From positions 62,001-126,000 of the forward strand of contig NZ_AUAS01000008.1 of the NCBI RefSeq assembly GCF_000428845.1: a stretch of DNA of 64,000 nt. Reading direction: 5' to 3'. Every line of letters begins with the position of its first letter. Within the stretch, counting starts at the first letter, position 1. The position numbers and the translations under genes were made by a program. The DNA is from Dyadobacter alkalitolerans DSM 23607 (GTDB taxonomy: Bacteria; Bacteroidota; Bacteroidia; Cytophagales; Spirosomataceae). A model generated the notes under the pieces. The model searched no databases, was not told where the DNA came from, and worked only from the letters and a program-made list of their open reading frames with translations. Positions 24,419-33,207 of this stretch are shown piece by piece.

Positions 24419-26002
24419 CTATTGACCGTAACCTGGGTTTTGAGGTTTAAGGTTAGGGCTATTTCTCATTTCCTGGATAGGAATTGGGAACAGTAAGTGT
24501 TTTTCCAACAAAGGAGCACCGCCGGAAACATTGAGGTTACGGTGACCAACGAAGTTGTCAAATCCTTTCGTTGTTTCATTAAACACTTTGCGAAGACGCA
24601 CCATATCAAACCAGGTGATTCCTTCGTAAGCGAATTCATACCAACGCTCTCTCCAAACAGCTTCTCTGAAAGTAGCCGTTGTAAAGGTGCTTTGAGCAGG
24701 TGTTTTCAATTGCGCACGGTCGCGGATGCGTTTGTATGCATCGTAAGCCTCTTTGTTCACACCACCCACTTCGTTCTGCGCTTCTGCATAAATCAAAAGT
24801 ACTTCTGCGTAACGGATTTGGTTAACATTCAAGTTGTTAAGCCTTGTTGGTGTTATTCCAGGGCCTCCCAAAGCATTGATGTTAAAATACTTAAACACGT
24901 AGGGAGCACCCAGTTCGAATTTAGCGCCTGTACCATTCTCATAGTATGAGGTATAAAACCAGCCCTCCTGATCTTTCGTACGAAGGTCGCCTTTTTCATA
25001 AGAATTGTAGAAAGAAAGCGTGGGAACCGTACTTCCTGTCCCGCTAGGGCCCGCATAGGTTACAGGCTTAAAGTTCGGGAAGTAGTCATTGAGTGGGAAA
25101 CCTGCAACAACCGTGTTGTACTGGATCTGGAAAATGTGCTCAACCCTGTTTTTCAGGTTTTCCTGGTGCAATTCTCTGTAAGTAGGGAACAGGTTCAAGG
25201 TCGTAGGATTAGCTTTTGAGAAGTTGATCACTTCCAAAGCCTTATCCGCAGCCAGCTTGTAGTGCGAAGCTCCTTTGCTCAATGGGAAACCTGCCATAGT
25301 CAGGTAAACCTTCGAAAGAAGTGACTTAACTGCAATTTTGGAAACGCGGCCATTTGTATTGAAATCAGCTAATCCGGCAGCTTCTGCATCTGCAAGATCT
25401 GCTACGATCAGATTATAAATTTCCTCCTGAGACGCTTTGGATGGAAAGAAATCTTCCGACTCAACAGTTTGCGGCATTGTAATCAACGGAGCATCACCCC
25501 AAAGTCTCACAACATAAAAGTAAGCCCAGGCACGAAGGAATTTAGCTTCTCCGATCAGCCTTGCTTTTTGTGCTTCGTTGGCAGCAGGGAAAGTGATTCC
25601 CGGGATTTTTTCAATAGCCAGGTTCGCATTTGCGATTACGCGATAAAGTCCGTTCCAGAAATTGGCAATGTGGCCTGTGTTACCATCGTAAATAAGCGCA
25701 TACAGGTTGTTCAAATCCGAATTCTGTCCGGTTTCGGTTGTAGCCGTTCCGGTAACTGCTTCCAGCATTTGCCAATTGGCAGAGAAAATACCCGCACCTT
25801 CACCATAGAAACGCGTTTCTGCATAAGTTGCAGCAACCGCAGCCTCTGCGTGGTCAGGAAGCGTGTAAAATACATCCGGTTGAAGGTTTGATGGGTCCTG
25901 CTCGTCCAGGAAGTCGGAGCAGCTTGTCGGGCCCAAAAGAACTGCCCCGAGGAGCAAGAGTTTGGAAATCGTAATTTTATGTAGTTTCATACTGAATTTC
26001 AT
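24419..26002 (-). CDS. RagB/SusD-family nutrient-binding lipoprotein
   Basis: A 527-residue outer-membrane lipoprotein. The signal peptide ends LLGPTSC, a lipobox with the lipidated Cys followed by SDFLDEQDPS, the usual SusD opening. TPR-type helices follow, with GEAKFLRAWAYFYVVRLWGDAPL (residues about 150-175), the hallmark of the family. The C-terminus has WYEFAYEGITWFDMVRL and ends NPGYGQ. SusD proteins cap the SusC transporter and capture the ligand at the cell surface. It follows its SusC partner by 27 bp. A second in-frame ATG lies four codons inside and could be the true start. The ligand cannot be named; no glycosidase is encoded next to it. Confidence 0.95.
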   Translation of the reverse strand: MKFSMKLHKITISKLLLLGAVLLGPTSCSDFLDEQDPSNLQPDVFYTLPDHAEAAVAATYAETRFYGEGAGIFSANWQMLEAVTGTATTETGQNSDLNNLYALIYDGNTGHIANFWNGLYRVIANANLAIEKIPGITFPAANEAQKARLIGEAKFLRAWAYFYVVRLWGDAPLITMPQTVESEDFFPSKASQEEIYNLIVADLADAEAAGLADFNTNGRVSKIAVKSLLSKVYLTMAGFPLSKGASHYKLAADKALEVINFSKANPTTLNLFPTYRELHQENLKNRVEHIFQIQYNTVVAGFPLNDYFPNFKPVTYAGPSGTGSTVPTLSFYNSYEKGDLRTKDQEGWFYTSYYENGTGAKFELGAPYVFKYFNINALGGPGITPTRLNNLNVNQIRYAEVLLIYAEAQNEVGGVNKEAYDAYKRIRDRAQLKTPAQSTFTTATFREAVWRERWYEFAYEGITWFDMVRLRKVFNETTKGFDNFVGHRNLNVSGGAPLLEKHLLFPIPIQEMRNSPNLKPQNPGYGQ

Positions 26003-26029
26003 TTTTAATATTAACCAATAATTTGGTTG

Positions 26030-29000
26030 TTAGAATGATACCTGGATACCGCCCATGTAAGTGGTTGGTCTAGGATAGCTGTGCCAGATCATACCTTGTG
26101 AGAAAACGTTGTCCGAATCACCACCACGGATAGGTGTCTGCTCTGGGTCACCATGTGGGTATTTGCTAAGCAAGAAAAAGTTTTGGGCAGACACATATAG
26201 TCTCAAACGGCTCATTTTCAATTTGCTTGCAATTTCAGATGGGAAGTTATAACCCAACAACAAGTTACGGCCACGTAGGAAAGAACCGTCAAAGATCCAG
26301 CGGGTATCCACGTTTGTTACATAACCTGCTTTTGTATCACGGATCTGGGCAATCATCGTGTTTTGATTTTCAGGAGTCCATGCATCCAATACAGTTGCGT
26401 AGCTGTTTGCAAGTGCCTGACGGTCTTCGCTGGCGTGGAGGTTCATGTCCATCAAGTCGTTTCCGTACGAGAATTGCAAATCAAGTGTCATGTCGAAGTT
26501 TCCTAAGCGAAGGGAGTTGGAAAGCGTTCCCCATCCTTTTGGACTACCATTACCAATGATCATACGGTCAGCGTCGGTGATCGCATTGTCTTTGTTAACG
26601 TCAAGATACTTCACATCACCTGGTAGCATTTTCAGGTTACCACGGTAGCTGGTGAATTTCGCAGCTTCGTCTCTTTCCGCTTCGCTCCAAGTTCCAAGAC
26701 GTGTAAGTCCCCAGAATGCACCCACAGGCTCTCCGATACGGATAATGCTTGTTTGGTTGGTAATAGAAGGACCACCCACTCCAAAGATATCAGAAGGTGT
26801 TGCCAGCGACAATACTTTGTTTCTGTTGAATGAGATATTGAAGTTGGTGTTCCATGAGAAATTTGCGTTCTCAATGTTCACGGTGTTCAAAGCAAATTCA
26901 AAACCTTTGTTCTCCATAGAACCGATGTTCTTTCTGATGGTTGCGTAACCACTTGTACGTGGAACTGGTGCATCCAAAAGCATGTCAGTGGTTTTACGGT
27001 AGTAGTAATCAGCTTCAAATGAGATTCTTCCTTTCAGGAAGCTAATTTCAAGACCTGCGTCAGTCTGAGCAGTTTTTTCCCATTTCAAATCTGGGTTAGA
27101 AAGTCTGTTGATCCCGGTTCCGCTGATACGCGTATCGCTGTAGATAGCGGCATAGTTGGATCTTAGCAATGGAAGTGATGAGTATGGCGGAATTTCCGAG
27201 TTACCTGTCAAACCATAGCTCGTACGCAGTTTCAAGTTAGAGATCAATGTGTTTCCTTTCAGGAACTCTTCATCAGACACTTTCCATGCGAATGCAGCAG
27301 AAGGGAAGAATGCAAATTTGTGGTTATCCCCGAATTTGGAAGAACCATCGGCACGACCCGTTACCGTGAACAGATATTTCTCAAGCAACGTGTAGTTTAC
27401 ACGGCCAAAGTAAGAGTTAAATGCAAAACGCTGCGCACCAGAAACGTAAGGGTTTGAAGATGGCAATACAGAACCTGCGCCAAGGTTTTCAAAGCCGAAA
27501 TAGTCAGTTGAGAAATTCTGTGAACCTACGCCGGTTGTGCTGATATTCGTTTCTTGCCAGGAAATACCAGCCAGGAAGTTAAGCGAATGTATGCCAAATG
27601 TTTTGTTATAAGTCAGCAAGTTTTCCCATGACCAGAAAAGCTCTTTTCTTGTTTCTTTTCTGGCGGTTCCAAGCTCGTTAGGCGTCAATGAACGCGTCTG
27701 AGACTGGTTTACTTCCTGGTCGATAATGTTTATACCCAATACAGAGCGGAAATCCAGTCCTTTTGCAAGGGTTACGTTTCCGTAAAGGCTACCCAGTGTA
27801 GTTTGGGTCTTGAGGTTGTATTTACGTCCGTTCAAACGGTGAACCGAACTGAATGCGCCTTCTGCACCAGGATAATCGCGGTTGTTAGCGAAAGTTCCGT
27901 CAGGATATTTTACCGGCATGAAAGGGAAATCCTCCACCATCTGACGAGGAACGGCGTCATTAATATCGACAAGGTTTTCAGCCTGATTGTTATAGCTCAA
28001 TGTTCCTCCGATGCGCAACCATTTTTTAACCTGGTCATCAATGCTGAAACGTGTCGAATAACGTTTCAAATAAGATGTTTTGATCAAGCCCTGGTCATCG
28101 CGATAGTTAAGCGACAAAGAGTAGGTTGTTTTGTTGTTACCACCGCTGAAACCAAGCTGGTGATTTTGAGAAACACGGCTTTGCGTAGATTCTTTGAACC
28201 AATCAGTATCGTAGTTTGGAGAGAATGTGCCATCCGCATTCTTGGTGAAAACGTCTGGGTGAGCAGCAGCCAGTTGTCCGCGGCGTACAAGCGGATCATG
28301 CGTTTTATATTTTCCGGATGCCCAGCCAGCAGGGTCAAATTTCTCCATATTTCTGTAAGCAAGGTCTTCCACCGCCATGTATTCTTTGGCGTTCAATACC
28401 TTCGCTCTTTTTGGTCCTGCTGTCGGCACGCTCAAATCCAGACCGTAAGTGATAACGCCTTCGCCAGACTTACCTCTTCTCGTCGTGATCATGATTACAC
28501 CATTGGCACCTCTCGCTCCGTAGATCGCAGTAGAAGACGCATCTTTCAAAACTTCAACAGACACAATGTCGTTAGGGTTGATGAAGTCGATCGCCTGGCT
28601 CTGCTGGTTTTGGTTACCTTGTGGCAACATTACTCCATCCACAACATACAATGGGTTGTTGGAAGAGTTGATCGAACTGAAACCACGGATACGCACATTG
28701 GAACGACCGCCCGGACGACCCGAGTTCACGTTCACCTGCACGCCTGATATTTTTCCCTGAAGCGCCTGGTTCAATGAAGGAGCTGGTCTTTCTCTCAACT
28801 GCTCTTCTTTCACGGAACCCACAGAACCCGTCAAATCCGATTTCTTCGCGGTACCGTACCCGATTACAACCACTTCGCTAAGTGCTTTGGAATCAGACTG
28901 CAGAGCCAGGTCAATTGTAGATTGATTACCTACTTCCACTTCCTGTCCTACATAACCCACAAAGCTGAAAACCAGCGTGCCGCCATTGTCAGGAACAGAC

Positions 29001-29266
29001 AATGTATAGTTTCCTGATCCGTCGGTTGTTGTTCCTGTGCTTGTGCCTTTCAGAACAACGTTTACGCCCGGAAGGCCTTCGTTATTATCCTTATCCGTTA
29101 CTCTTCCTTTTAGTGTTTTGTCAAGTTTAATGTTTGCCACGGTCCGTAAGCCAACATTCGTATTGGCCACCGCCAGTATCGGGCTCGAGAGCGCCGGGAT
29201 CAGGACAAGGGCATTTCGGAGAGTCCTCATCCGAAACATCCATTGATTGGTATCGGTATTTTTCAT
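26030..29266 (-). CDS. SusC/RagA-family TonB-linked outer-membrane transporter
   Basis: A 1078-residue protein. After a signal sequence comes a carboxypeptidase-D-like regulatory domain (LKGRVTDKDNNEGLPGVNVVLKG), then the TonB-box-like segment VVVIGYGTAKKSDLTGSVGSV and the plug domain with RIRGFSSINSSNNPLYVVDGV. The 22-stranded beta-barrel follows and ends with a terminal strand MGGIQVSF. It imports a substrate captured by the SusD lipoprotein using TonB energy. The long untranslated region upstream (29267-29849) contains a candidate LacI-type operator. No sigma/anti-sigma pair is seen next to it. Confidence 0.96.
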   Translation of the reverse strand: MKNTDTNQWMFRMRTLRNALVLIPALSSPILAVANTNVGLRTVANIKLDKTLKGRVTDKDNNEGLPGVNVVLKGTSTGTTTDGSGNYTLSVPDNGGTLVFSFVGYVGQEVEVGNQSTIDLALQSDSKALSEVVVIGYGTAKKSDLTGSVGSVKEEQLRERPAPSLNQALQGKISGVQVNVNSGRPGGRSNVRIRGFSSINSSNNPLYVVDGVMLPQGNQNQQSQAIDFINPNDIVSVEVLKDASSTAIYGARGANGVIMITTRRGKSGEGVITYGLDLSVPTAGPKRAKVLNAKEYMAVEDLAYRNMEKFDPAGWASGKYKTHDPLVRRGQLAAAHPDVFTKNADGTFSPNYDTDWFKESTQSRVSQNHQLGFSGGNNKTTYSLSLNYRDDQGLIKTSYLKRYSTRFSIDDQVKKWLRIGGTLSYNNQAENLVDINDAVPRQMVEDFPFMPVKYPDGTFANNRDYPGAEGAFSSVHRLNGRKYNLKTQTTLGSLYGNVTLAKGLDFRSVLGINIIDQEVNQSQTRSLTPNELGTARKETRKELFWSWENLLTYNKTFGIHSLNFLAGISWQETNISTTGVGSQNFSTDYFGFENLGAGSVLPSSNPYVSGAQRFAFNSYFGRVNYTLLEKYLFTVTGRADGSSKFGDNHKFAFFPSAAFAWKVSDEEFLKGNTLISNLKLRTSYGLTGNSEIPPYSSLPLLRSNYAAIYSDTRISGTGINRLSNPDLKWEKTAQTDAGLEISFLKGRISFEADYYYRKTTDMLLDAPVPRTSGYATIRKNIGSMENKGFEFALNTVNIENANFSWNTNFNISFNRNKVLSLATPSDIFGVGGPSITNQTSIIRIGEPVGAFWGLTRLGTWSEAERDEAAKFTSYRGNLKMLPGDVKYLDVNKDNAITDADRMIIGNGSPKGWGTLSNSLRLGNFDMTLDLQFSYGNDLMDMNLHASEDRQALANSYATVLDAWTPENQNTMIAQIRDTKAGYVTNVDTRWIFDGSFLRGRNLLLGYNFPSEIASKLKMSRLRLYVSAQNFFLLSKYPHGDPEQTPIRGGDSDNVFSQGMIWHSYPRPTTYMGGIQVSF

Positions 29267-29703
29267 GTAGTGATTTGTTAAACGTTTTTCATAGATCTGT
29301 GTAATGGATAATTGATTTTACTTTACTTTTAAGCATAGTAGCTTCTAATCATTGTGAATCATTGTTTTAATGGTGAGGAACTGGTATTTATTATGTTATG
29401 CTTATTATTCAATTAATTCAATTATAAAAAATGCATAGTTATGGCTTTGACAGATTTGCATGCCTATAAACTTACAGAGGGATGAATTTTGATTTGAGAA
29501 CTAAAATGTAACAATTTGTTATCAGCAGGGTGTCAGACGTGTGATTTTCTCAATGTCAGTATCACTTTCTTTCGTTTTTTTAGAAGGCGTAACATAAAGC
29601 TCAAAGCACGGGTATTTTTAATTTGTCTTAAAAACACGTTGCAATATTATAATAAATAACAATAAATTTTGAATAACGAACGGATAAAAAATACATATTT
29701 CTG

Positions 29704-29717
29704 TGCAAACGTTTGCA
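29704..29717. promoter_or_regulatory. Candidate LacI-family operator TGCAAACGTTTGCA
   Basis: A perfect 14-bp palindrome with the central CG step and AAACGTTT core typical of LacI/PurR/CcpA-type operators. It lies 437 bp before the SusC start and 133 bp past the oxidoreductase stop. No LacI regulator is encoded in the window, so it would act in trans. The distance to SusC is long, so the controlled promoter is uncertain. Confidence 0.5.
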
Positions 29718-29773
29718 TAAATCCGATCATATATGGTCAATATTCGCTCGAAATCAGGTACTTGACTACTATT

Positions 29774-29832
29774 TTACAAAAAAAAGCCTTGCTGCAATTT
29801 TCGATTTGTAACCGAAAAGCAACAAGGCTTTT
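29774..29832 (-). terminator. Rho-independent terminator after the Gfo/Idh/MocA gene
   Basis: On the minus strand AAAAGCCTTGTTGC and GCAGCAAGGCTTTT form a 14-bp stem with one mismatch (plus-strand arms 29782-29795 and 29819-29832), followed by a run of T. It begins 18 bp after the oxidoreductase stop codon. Confidence 0.88.
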
Positions 29833-29849
29833 ATATATGTTTAAGGCTC

Positions 29850-30941
29850 TTAAACCAGATCCACCGTCCGGCCTGTCTTCACAGACTCGTCGCAGGCAAA
29901 TGCAATTTGCAGGCTCATGACCGCATCCTGCAAGTGATCCGTCAGGTCGAAATCGTCATTGATCGCACTTAAGAAATAACGCTGCTCGCGGTTGCAAAGC
30001 TCCTGGTGATCCGGCTCGTCTTCCAGGTTGATCCAGGAATCTTCTCTTACGAATTCATCATTCTCGTTTAAATCCGCATGGTGCACGCGGATCGACTCCG
30101 TTTTCGTATGTGCTTCTACGGAAGATGATTTTCCAGTGCCGCCGGCATCTTTCGCAACGATAGAAACACTGCCTTTCGGCCCGATCACATCTTTCACAAA
30201 AAACGCAGTTTCACTGATCATTGGTCCCCAGCCCGCTTCATACCAGCCCACGGAACCATCCTCAAACCAGATTTGCAACTGGCCATAGTTATAATTTCCA
30301 GCCGGAATATCTTCCGTCAAACGCGCCCCGATTGCATTCACACGCAAAGGTTTCGAACGCGTCATCTGGCACATTACATCTATATAATGTACGCCGCAGT
30401 CCACGATCGGGCTCAGGCTTTTCATCAGGTTCCGGTGAACGCCCCACATATATCCGTGGCTCTGCTGGTTCAGGTTCATACGCATTACGAGCGGTTTGCC
30501 CAGGTTTTGCGCCTCGGCCACAAAGCGTTCCCACGATGGGTGCACGCGGAGAATGTAGCCCACAACAACTTTTTTGCCAGCCGTTTTCGCAGCTTCCACC
30601 ACGCGCTTAGCGCCTTCAACGGTGTCAGCAAGCGGTTTTTCGATGAAAACGTGCGCGCCGGCTTCCAATGCTTTTACAGCAAAATCCTCATGCGTGTCCG
30701 GGTAAGTGGAAATGCAGACCGCATCCGGTTTTGTTTCTGCCAATGCCGTTTCATAATTGCTGAAAAGGGCATAACCGCCGCCCAGCTTTTCATTCAATAC
30801 TTCTTTGCTTTTTCCGGTCGAAACGATTCCGCAGATCTCGAAACCGTCCAGCGAATGATACGCAAATGCATGGGAAGCGCCCATATTGCCACAACCAACG
30901 ACTAATACGCGAAGTGGACTTCCATTTTCAAAAGATGACAT
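29850..30941 (-). CDS. Gfo/Idh/MocA-family NAD(P)-dependent oxidoreductase
   Basis: A 363-residue cytoplasmic dehydrogenase. The N-terminal Rossmann fold starts LRVLVVGCGNMGASHA (residues 10-25). The family signature GAHVFIEKPLADTVEGAKR (about 93-111) contains the EKP motif with the conserved Lys. The C-terminal alpha/beta domain contains SPIVDCGVHYIDVMCQM, where the Asp and His are the usual catalytic-site residues. Such enzymes oxidise or reduce sugars, inositols or their derivatives; the substrate is unknown. It is divergent from the DUF3857 gene and separated from SusC by the long intergenic region, so its link to that system is uncertain. The length is typical. Confidence 0.92.
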   Translation of the reverse strand: MSSFENGSPLRVLVVGCGNMGASHAFAYHSLDGFEICGIVSTGKSKEVLNEKLGGGYALFSNYETALAETKPDAVCISTYPDTHEDFAVKALEAGAHVFIEKPLADTVEGAKRVVEAAKTAGKKVVVGYILRVHPSWERFVAEAQNLGKPLVMRMNLNQQSHGYMWGVHRNLMKSLSPIVDCGVHYIDVMCQMTRSKPLRVNAIGARLTEDIPAGNYNYGQLQIWFEDGSVGWYEAGWGPMISETAFFVKDVIGPKGSVSIVAKDAGGTGKSSSVEAHTKTESIRVHHADLNENDEFVREDSWINLEDEPDHQELCNREQRYFLSAINDDFDLTDHLQDAVMSLQIAFACDESVKTGRTVDLV

Positions 30942-31159
30942 AATAATGTTAAATGTTAATGTTCCGGGTTAGCAGGAATAGGTAAAATAGCAACAACGAC
31001 ATGCGCTGTTTCGTCCCAAAAATAGGCATTAAAATCCGTTTTCGCATTTAGGCTTATTTCAGTCAAAAAAAATCTACGAACAGTTACAAAATCTTTGCTT
31101 AAATCAAATTAATGCTGCAATTATGCATAATAATTTCTACCTCTTTCTCTATTCGTTGC

Positions 31160-33196
31160 ATGACTCATTGTTTACTTCAGTGCAGACTGTCCTGCGTTGT
31201 CTTGTGGAAGGTTTGCGTCCTTTCCTTACTACTTTTTTTCTCTACCCATGCATTTGCTCAGGAAGATTTCAAGCCTAAGTTCGGGGTGGCGGATCGTGCA
31301 TCCGTGGAAATGACGGCTTTCCCGGGCGATAGTTCGGCCGCCGCAGTTTATCTCTATGATTTTGGCGAAGTCACTTACCGTTACGACGATATCCGCGGGT
31401 TAGTGATGGTAATGGAATCCTGGATGAGGATTAAAATCCTCAAAGAATCGGCGCTTGACCGGGCATCCGTTGCCATCAACACTTACGAAGGCAGCGGACC
31501 CGAAAATCAGGAAATGATGGACGACATTCAAGGTTATACCTATAATATGGAAAACGGCCAGGTTGTGCGAACCGCTATGGACCGAAAGTCGATCAAACGG
31601 GAGAAGTCCACGGGTAAATATTATACTTACAAATTCAACCTGGCCAATGTCCGGAAAGGTTCGGTGATCGAGTATTCTTACAGGCGCACAACGCCGTTGA
31701 CGGTTCGTGATAAGCCCACGCCCTGGTCTTTTCAGGCATCTGTGCCGAGTAAGTGGAGCGAGTTCCGCATTACGATCCCATTTTTTCTGGAATATAAAAC
31801 GACCATGAGTGGTTACCTGCCCCTTTATATCAGTGAGCAGGAACCTACGGATGTGCATGTGGGCTCGTCCAAACTGGACGGACGCGGCGTTGCTTATCGT
31901 TTTGTTGTGAAAGATGCGCCTGCATTTGTCAACGAACCTTTTATAACGACGGAAAGCGATTATTTGTCAAAAGTTAATTTTGAGCTTTCTACCATTCAGG
32001 TGCCCGGTGAAATGTCAAAGCACTTTTCGAATACGTGGGATAATGTTGAAAAGACATTGAATGATGCGAACTGGTTTGGTGTAGAGTTGCGCAAATCCTC
32101 ATTTCTGAAAGCCAAGCGCGATGAAATTATGCAGACCGCCAAGACGCCGGAGGAAAAAATGGAGCTGGCTTACCGGCATTTGCAAAGCCATATGAAATGG
32201 GATGGTTCGTCATATCTGGGTTCCAGGGATGGCGTCAAAAAAGCGTATGAAAACAAAGCAGGCAATGCTACGGAGGTGAATCTGATCCTTACTTCATTGC
32301 TGCGCGAACTGGACCTGAATGCGGATCCCGTAATCCTGAGCACGCGTTCCAACGGCAGGTTCCTGAAAGAAATCCCGCTTCTCGAAAGCTGCAATTATGT
32401 GGTCAGCCACGTAGAGATTGCCGGGAAAGAATATTTCCTGGACGCCACGCAGCCTTATGCCAAGCTAGGCCTGCTTCCGGAACATGCATTGAATGGTTAC
32501 GGCAGGCTGATTCCTAGAAAAGGATCGGGGAGATTCTTGGAGATAAAACCACTGGATTCACAAACCAGACTGGAAATGGTGAATGCCAACATTCTGCCCG
32601 AAGACGGCACCATTAAAGGCAATTACAGCATTTCCTACGCAGGTTATGAAGCATTGCGCTGGCGTGATAAGTATGTCAAAGAAGCGGATGACATCTATCA
32701 TGAAGCCCTTAAAAAACAATCGCCGGAATGGAAGATCAGTAACATCGCCGTCAAAAACAAGACCGAAGATTTGAAATTGGCCGTTAATGTTGCCTGTGAT
32801 TTTGAATTGGAAGACGAGAATGCTTCACCCGATTTGTTTTATTTCAATCCCATCATGGCTGGTCGCTGGGAAAGCAACCCGCTGAAATCAAAAGAAAGGA
32901 TTTACCCGCTCGACTTTACCAGCGGAATGTCCGAATCATTCATCGGCAACTACAAGCTTCCGGCGGGTTACGTTTTGGAAGAAATGCCCAAAACGGAAAT
33001 GATAACGCTCCCTGAAAAAGCCGGGAAATTTGTTTACCAGGTGCGCCAGACCGGCGATATGATCCAGGTGAGCAGCGTCATTGTGCTTTCTAAAACGAAT
33101 TTTCACGCCGAAGAATACCACGACGTAAAAGAGTTTTTCGAACGCGTGGTCCAGAAACATGCGCAACCGCTGGTGATCAAGAAAAAGGCCAATTGA
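31160..33196 (+). CDS. DUF3857 transglutaminase-like protein with degenerate active site
   Basis: A 678-residue exported protein; an upstream in-frame ATG at 31112 would add 16 residues. A hydrophobic signal segment ends THAFAQ. The N-terminal DUF3857 beta domain is followed by a transglutaminase-like core. Where the family has GDCKD, this protein reads GNATE, so the catalytic Cys is Ala (codon 32267-32269). FNHVI is CNYVV, so the His is Tyr (codon 32396-32398). The Asp of FLDATQP remains. It is therefore probably a non-catalytic homologue with a binding or structural role. The next gene encodes the better-conserved member of the pair, 11 bp downstream. Confidence 0.83.
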   Translation: MTHCLLQCRLSCVVLWKVCVLSLLLFFSTHAFAQEDFKPKFGVADRASVEMTAFPGDSSAAAVYLYDFGEVTYRYDDIRGLVMVMESWMRIKILKESALDRASVAINTYEGSGPENQEMMDDIQGYTYNMENGQVVRTAMDRKSIKREKSTGKYYTYKFNLANVRKGSVIEYSYRRTTPLTVRDKPTPWSFQASVPSKWSEFRITIPFFLEYKTTMSGYLPLYISEQEPTDVHVGSSKLDGRGVAYRFVVKDAPAFVNEPFITTESDYLSKVNFELSTIQVPGEMSKHFSNTWDNVEKTLNDANWFGVELRKSSFLKAKRDEIMQTAKTPEEKMELAYRHLQSHMKWDGSSYLGSRDGVKKAYENKAGNATEVNLILTSLLRELDLNADPVILSTRSNGRFLKEIPLLESCNYVVSHVEIAGKEYFLDATQPYAKLGLLPEHALNGYGRLIPRKGSGRFLEIKPLDSQTRLEMVNANILPEDGTIKGNYSISYAGYEALRWRDKYVKEADDIYHEALKKQSPEWKISNIAVKNKTEDLKLAVNVACDFELEDENASPDLFYFNPIMAGRWESNPLKSKERIYPLDFTSGMSESFIGNYKLPAGYVLEEMPKTEMITLPEKAGKFVYQVRQTGDMIQVSSVIVLSKTNFHAEEYHDVKEFFERVVQKHAQPLVIKKKAN

Positions 33197-33207
33197 CATT
33201 CAACAAC

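Larger units (their letters stand above)
29267..29849. other. 583-bp AT-rich intergenic regulatory region
   Basis: No convincing gene is present; the single short plus-strand frame near 29669 has no recognisable content and overlaps the terminator of the oxidoreductase gene. The region is strongly AT-rich. It holds a perfect 14-bp palindrome at 29704-29717 and the hairpin terminator at 29774-29832, and should contain the promoter and leader of the SusC gene. No clear TAnnTTTG element was found on the minus strand. Confidence 0.7.

Noticed and set aside
27803-28747. 314-residue plus-strand frame antisense to the SusC gene
   Set aside because: It lies wholly inside a well-supported SusC gene, has no recognisable domain and is explained by codon bias of the opposite strand.
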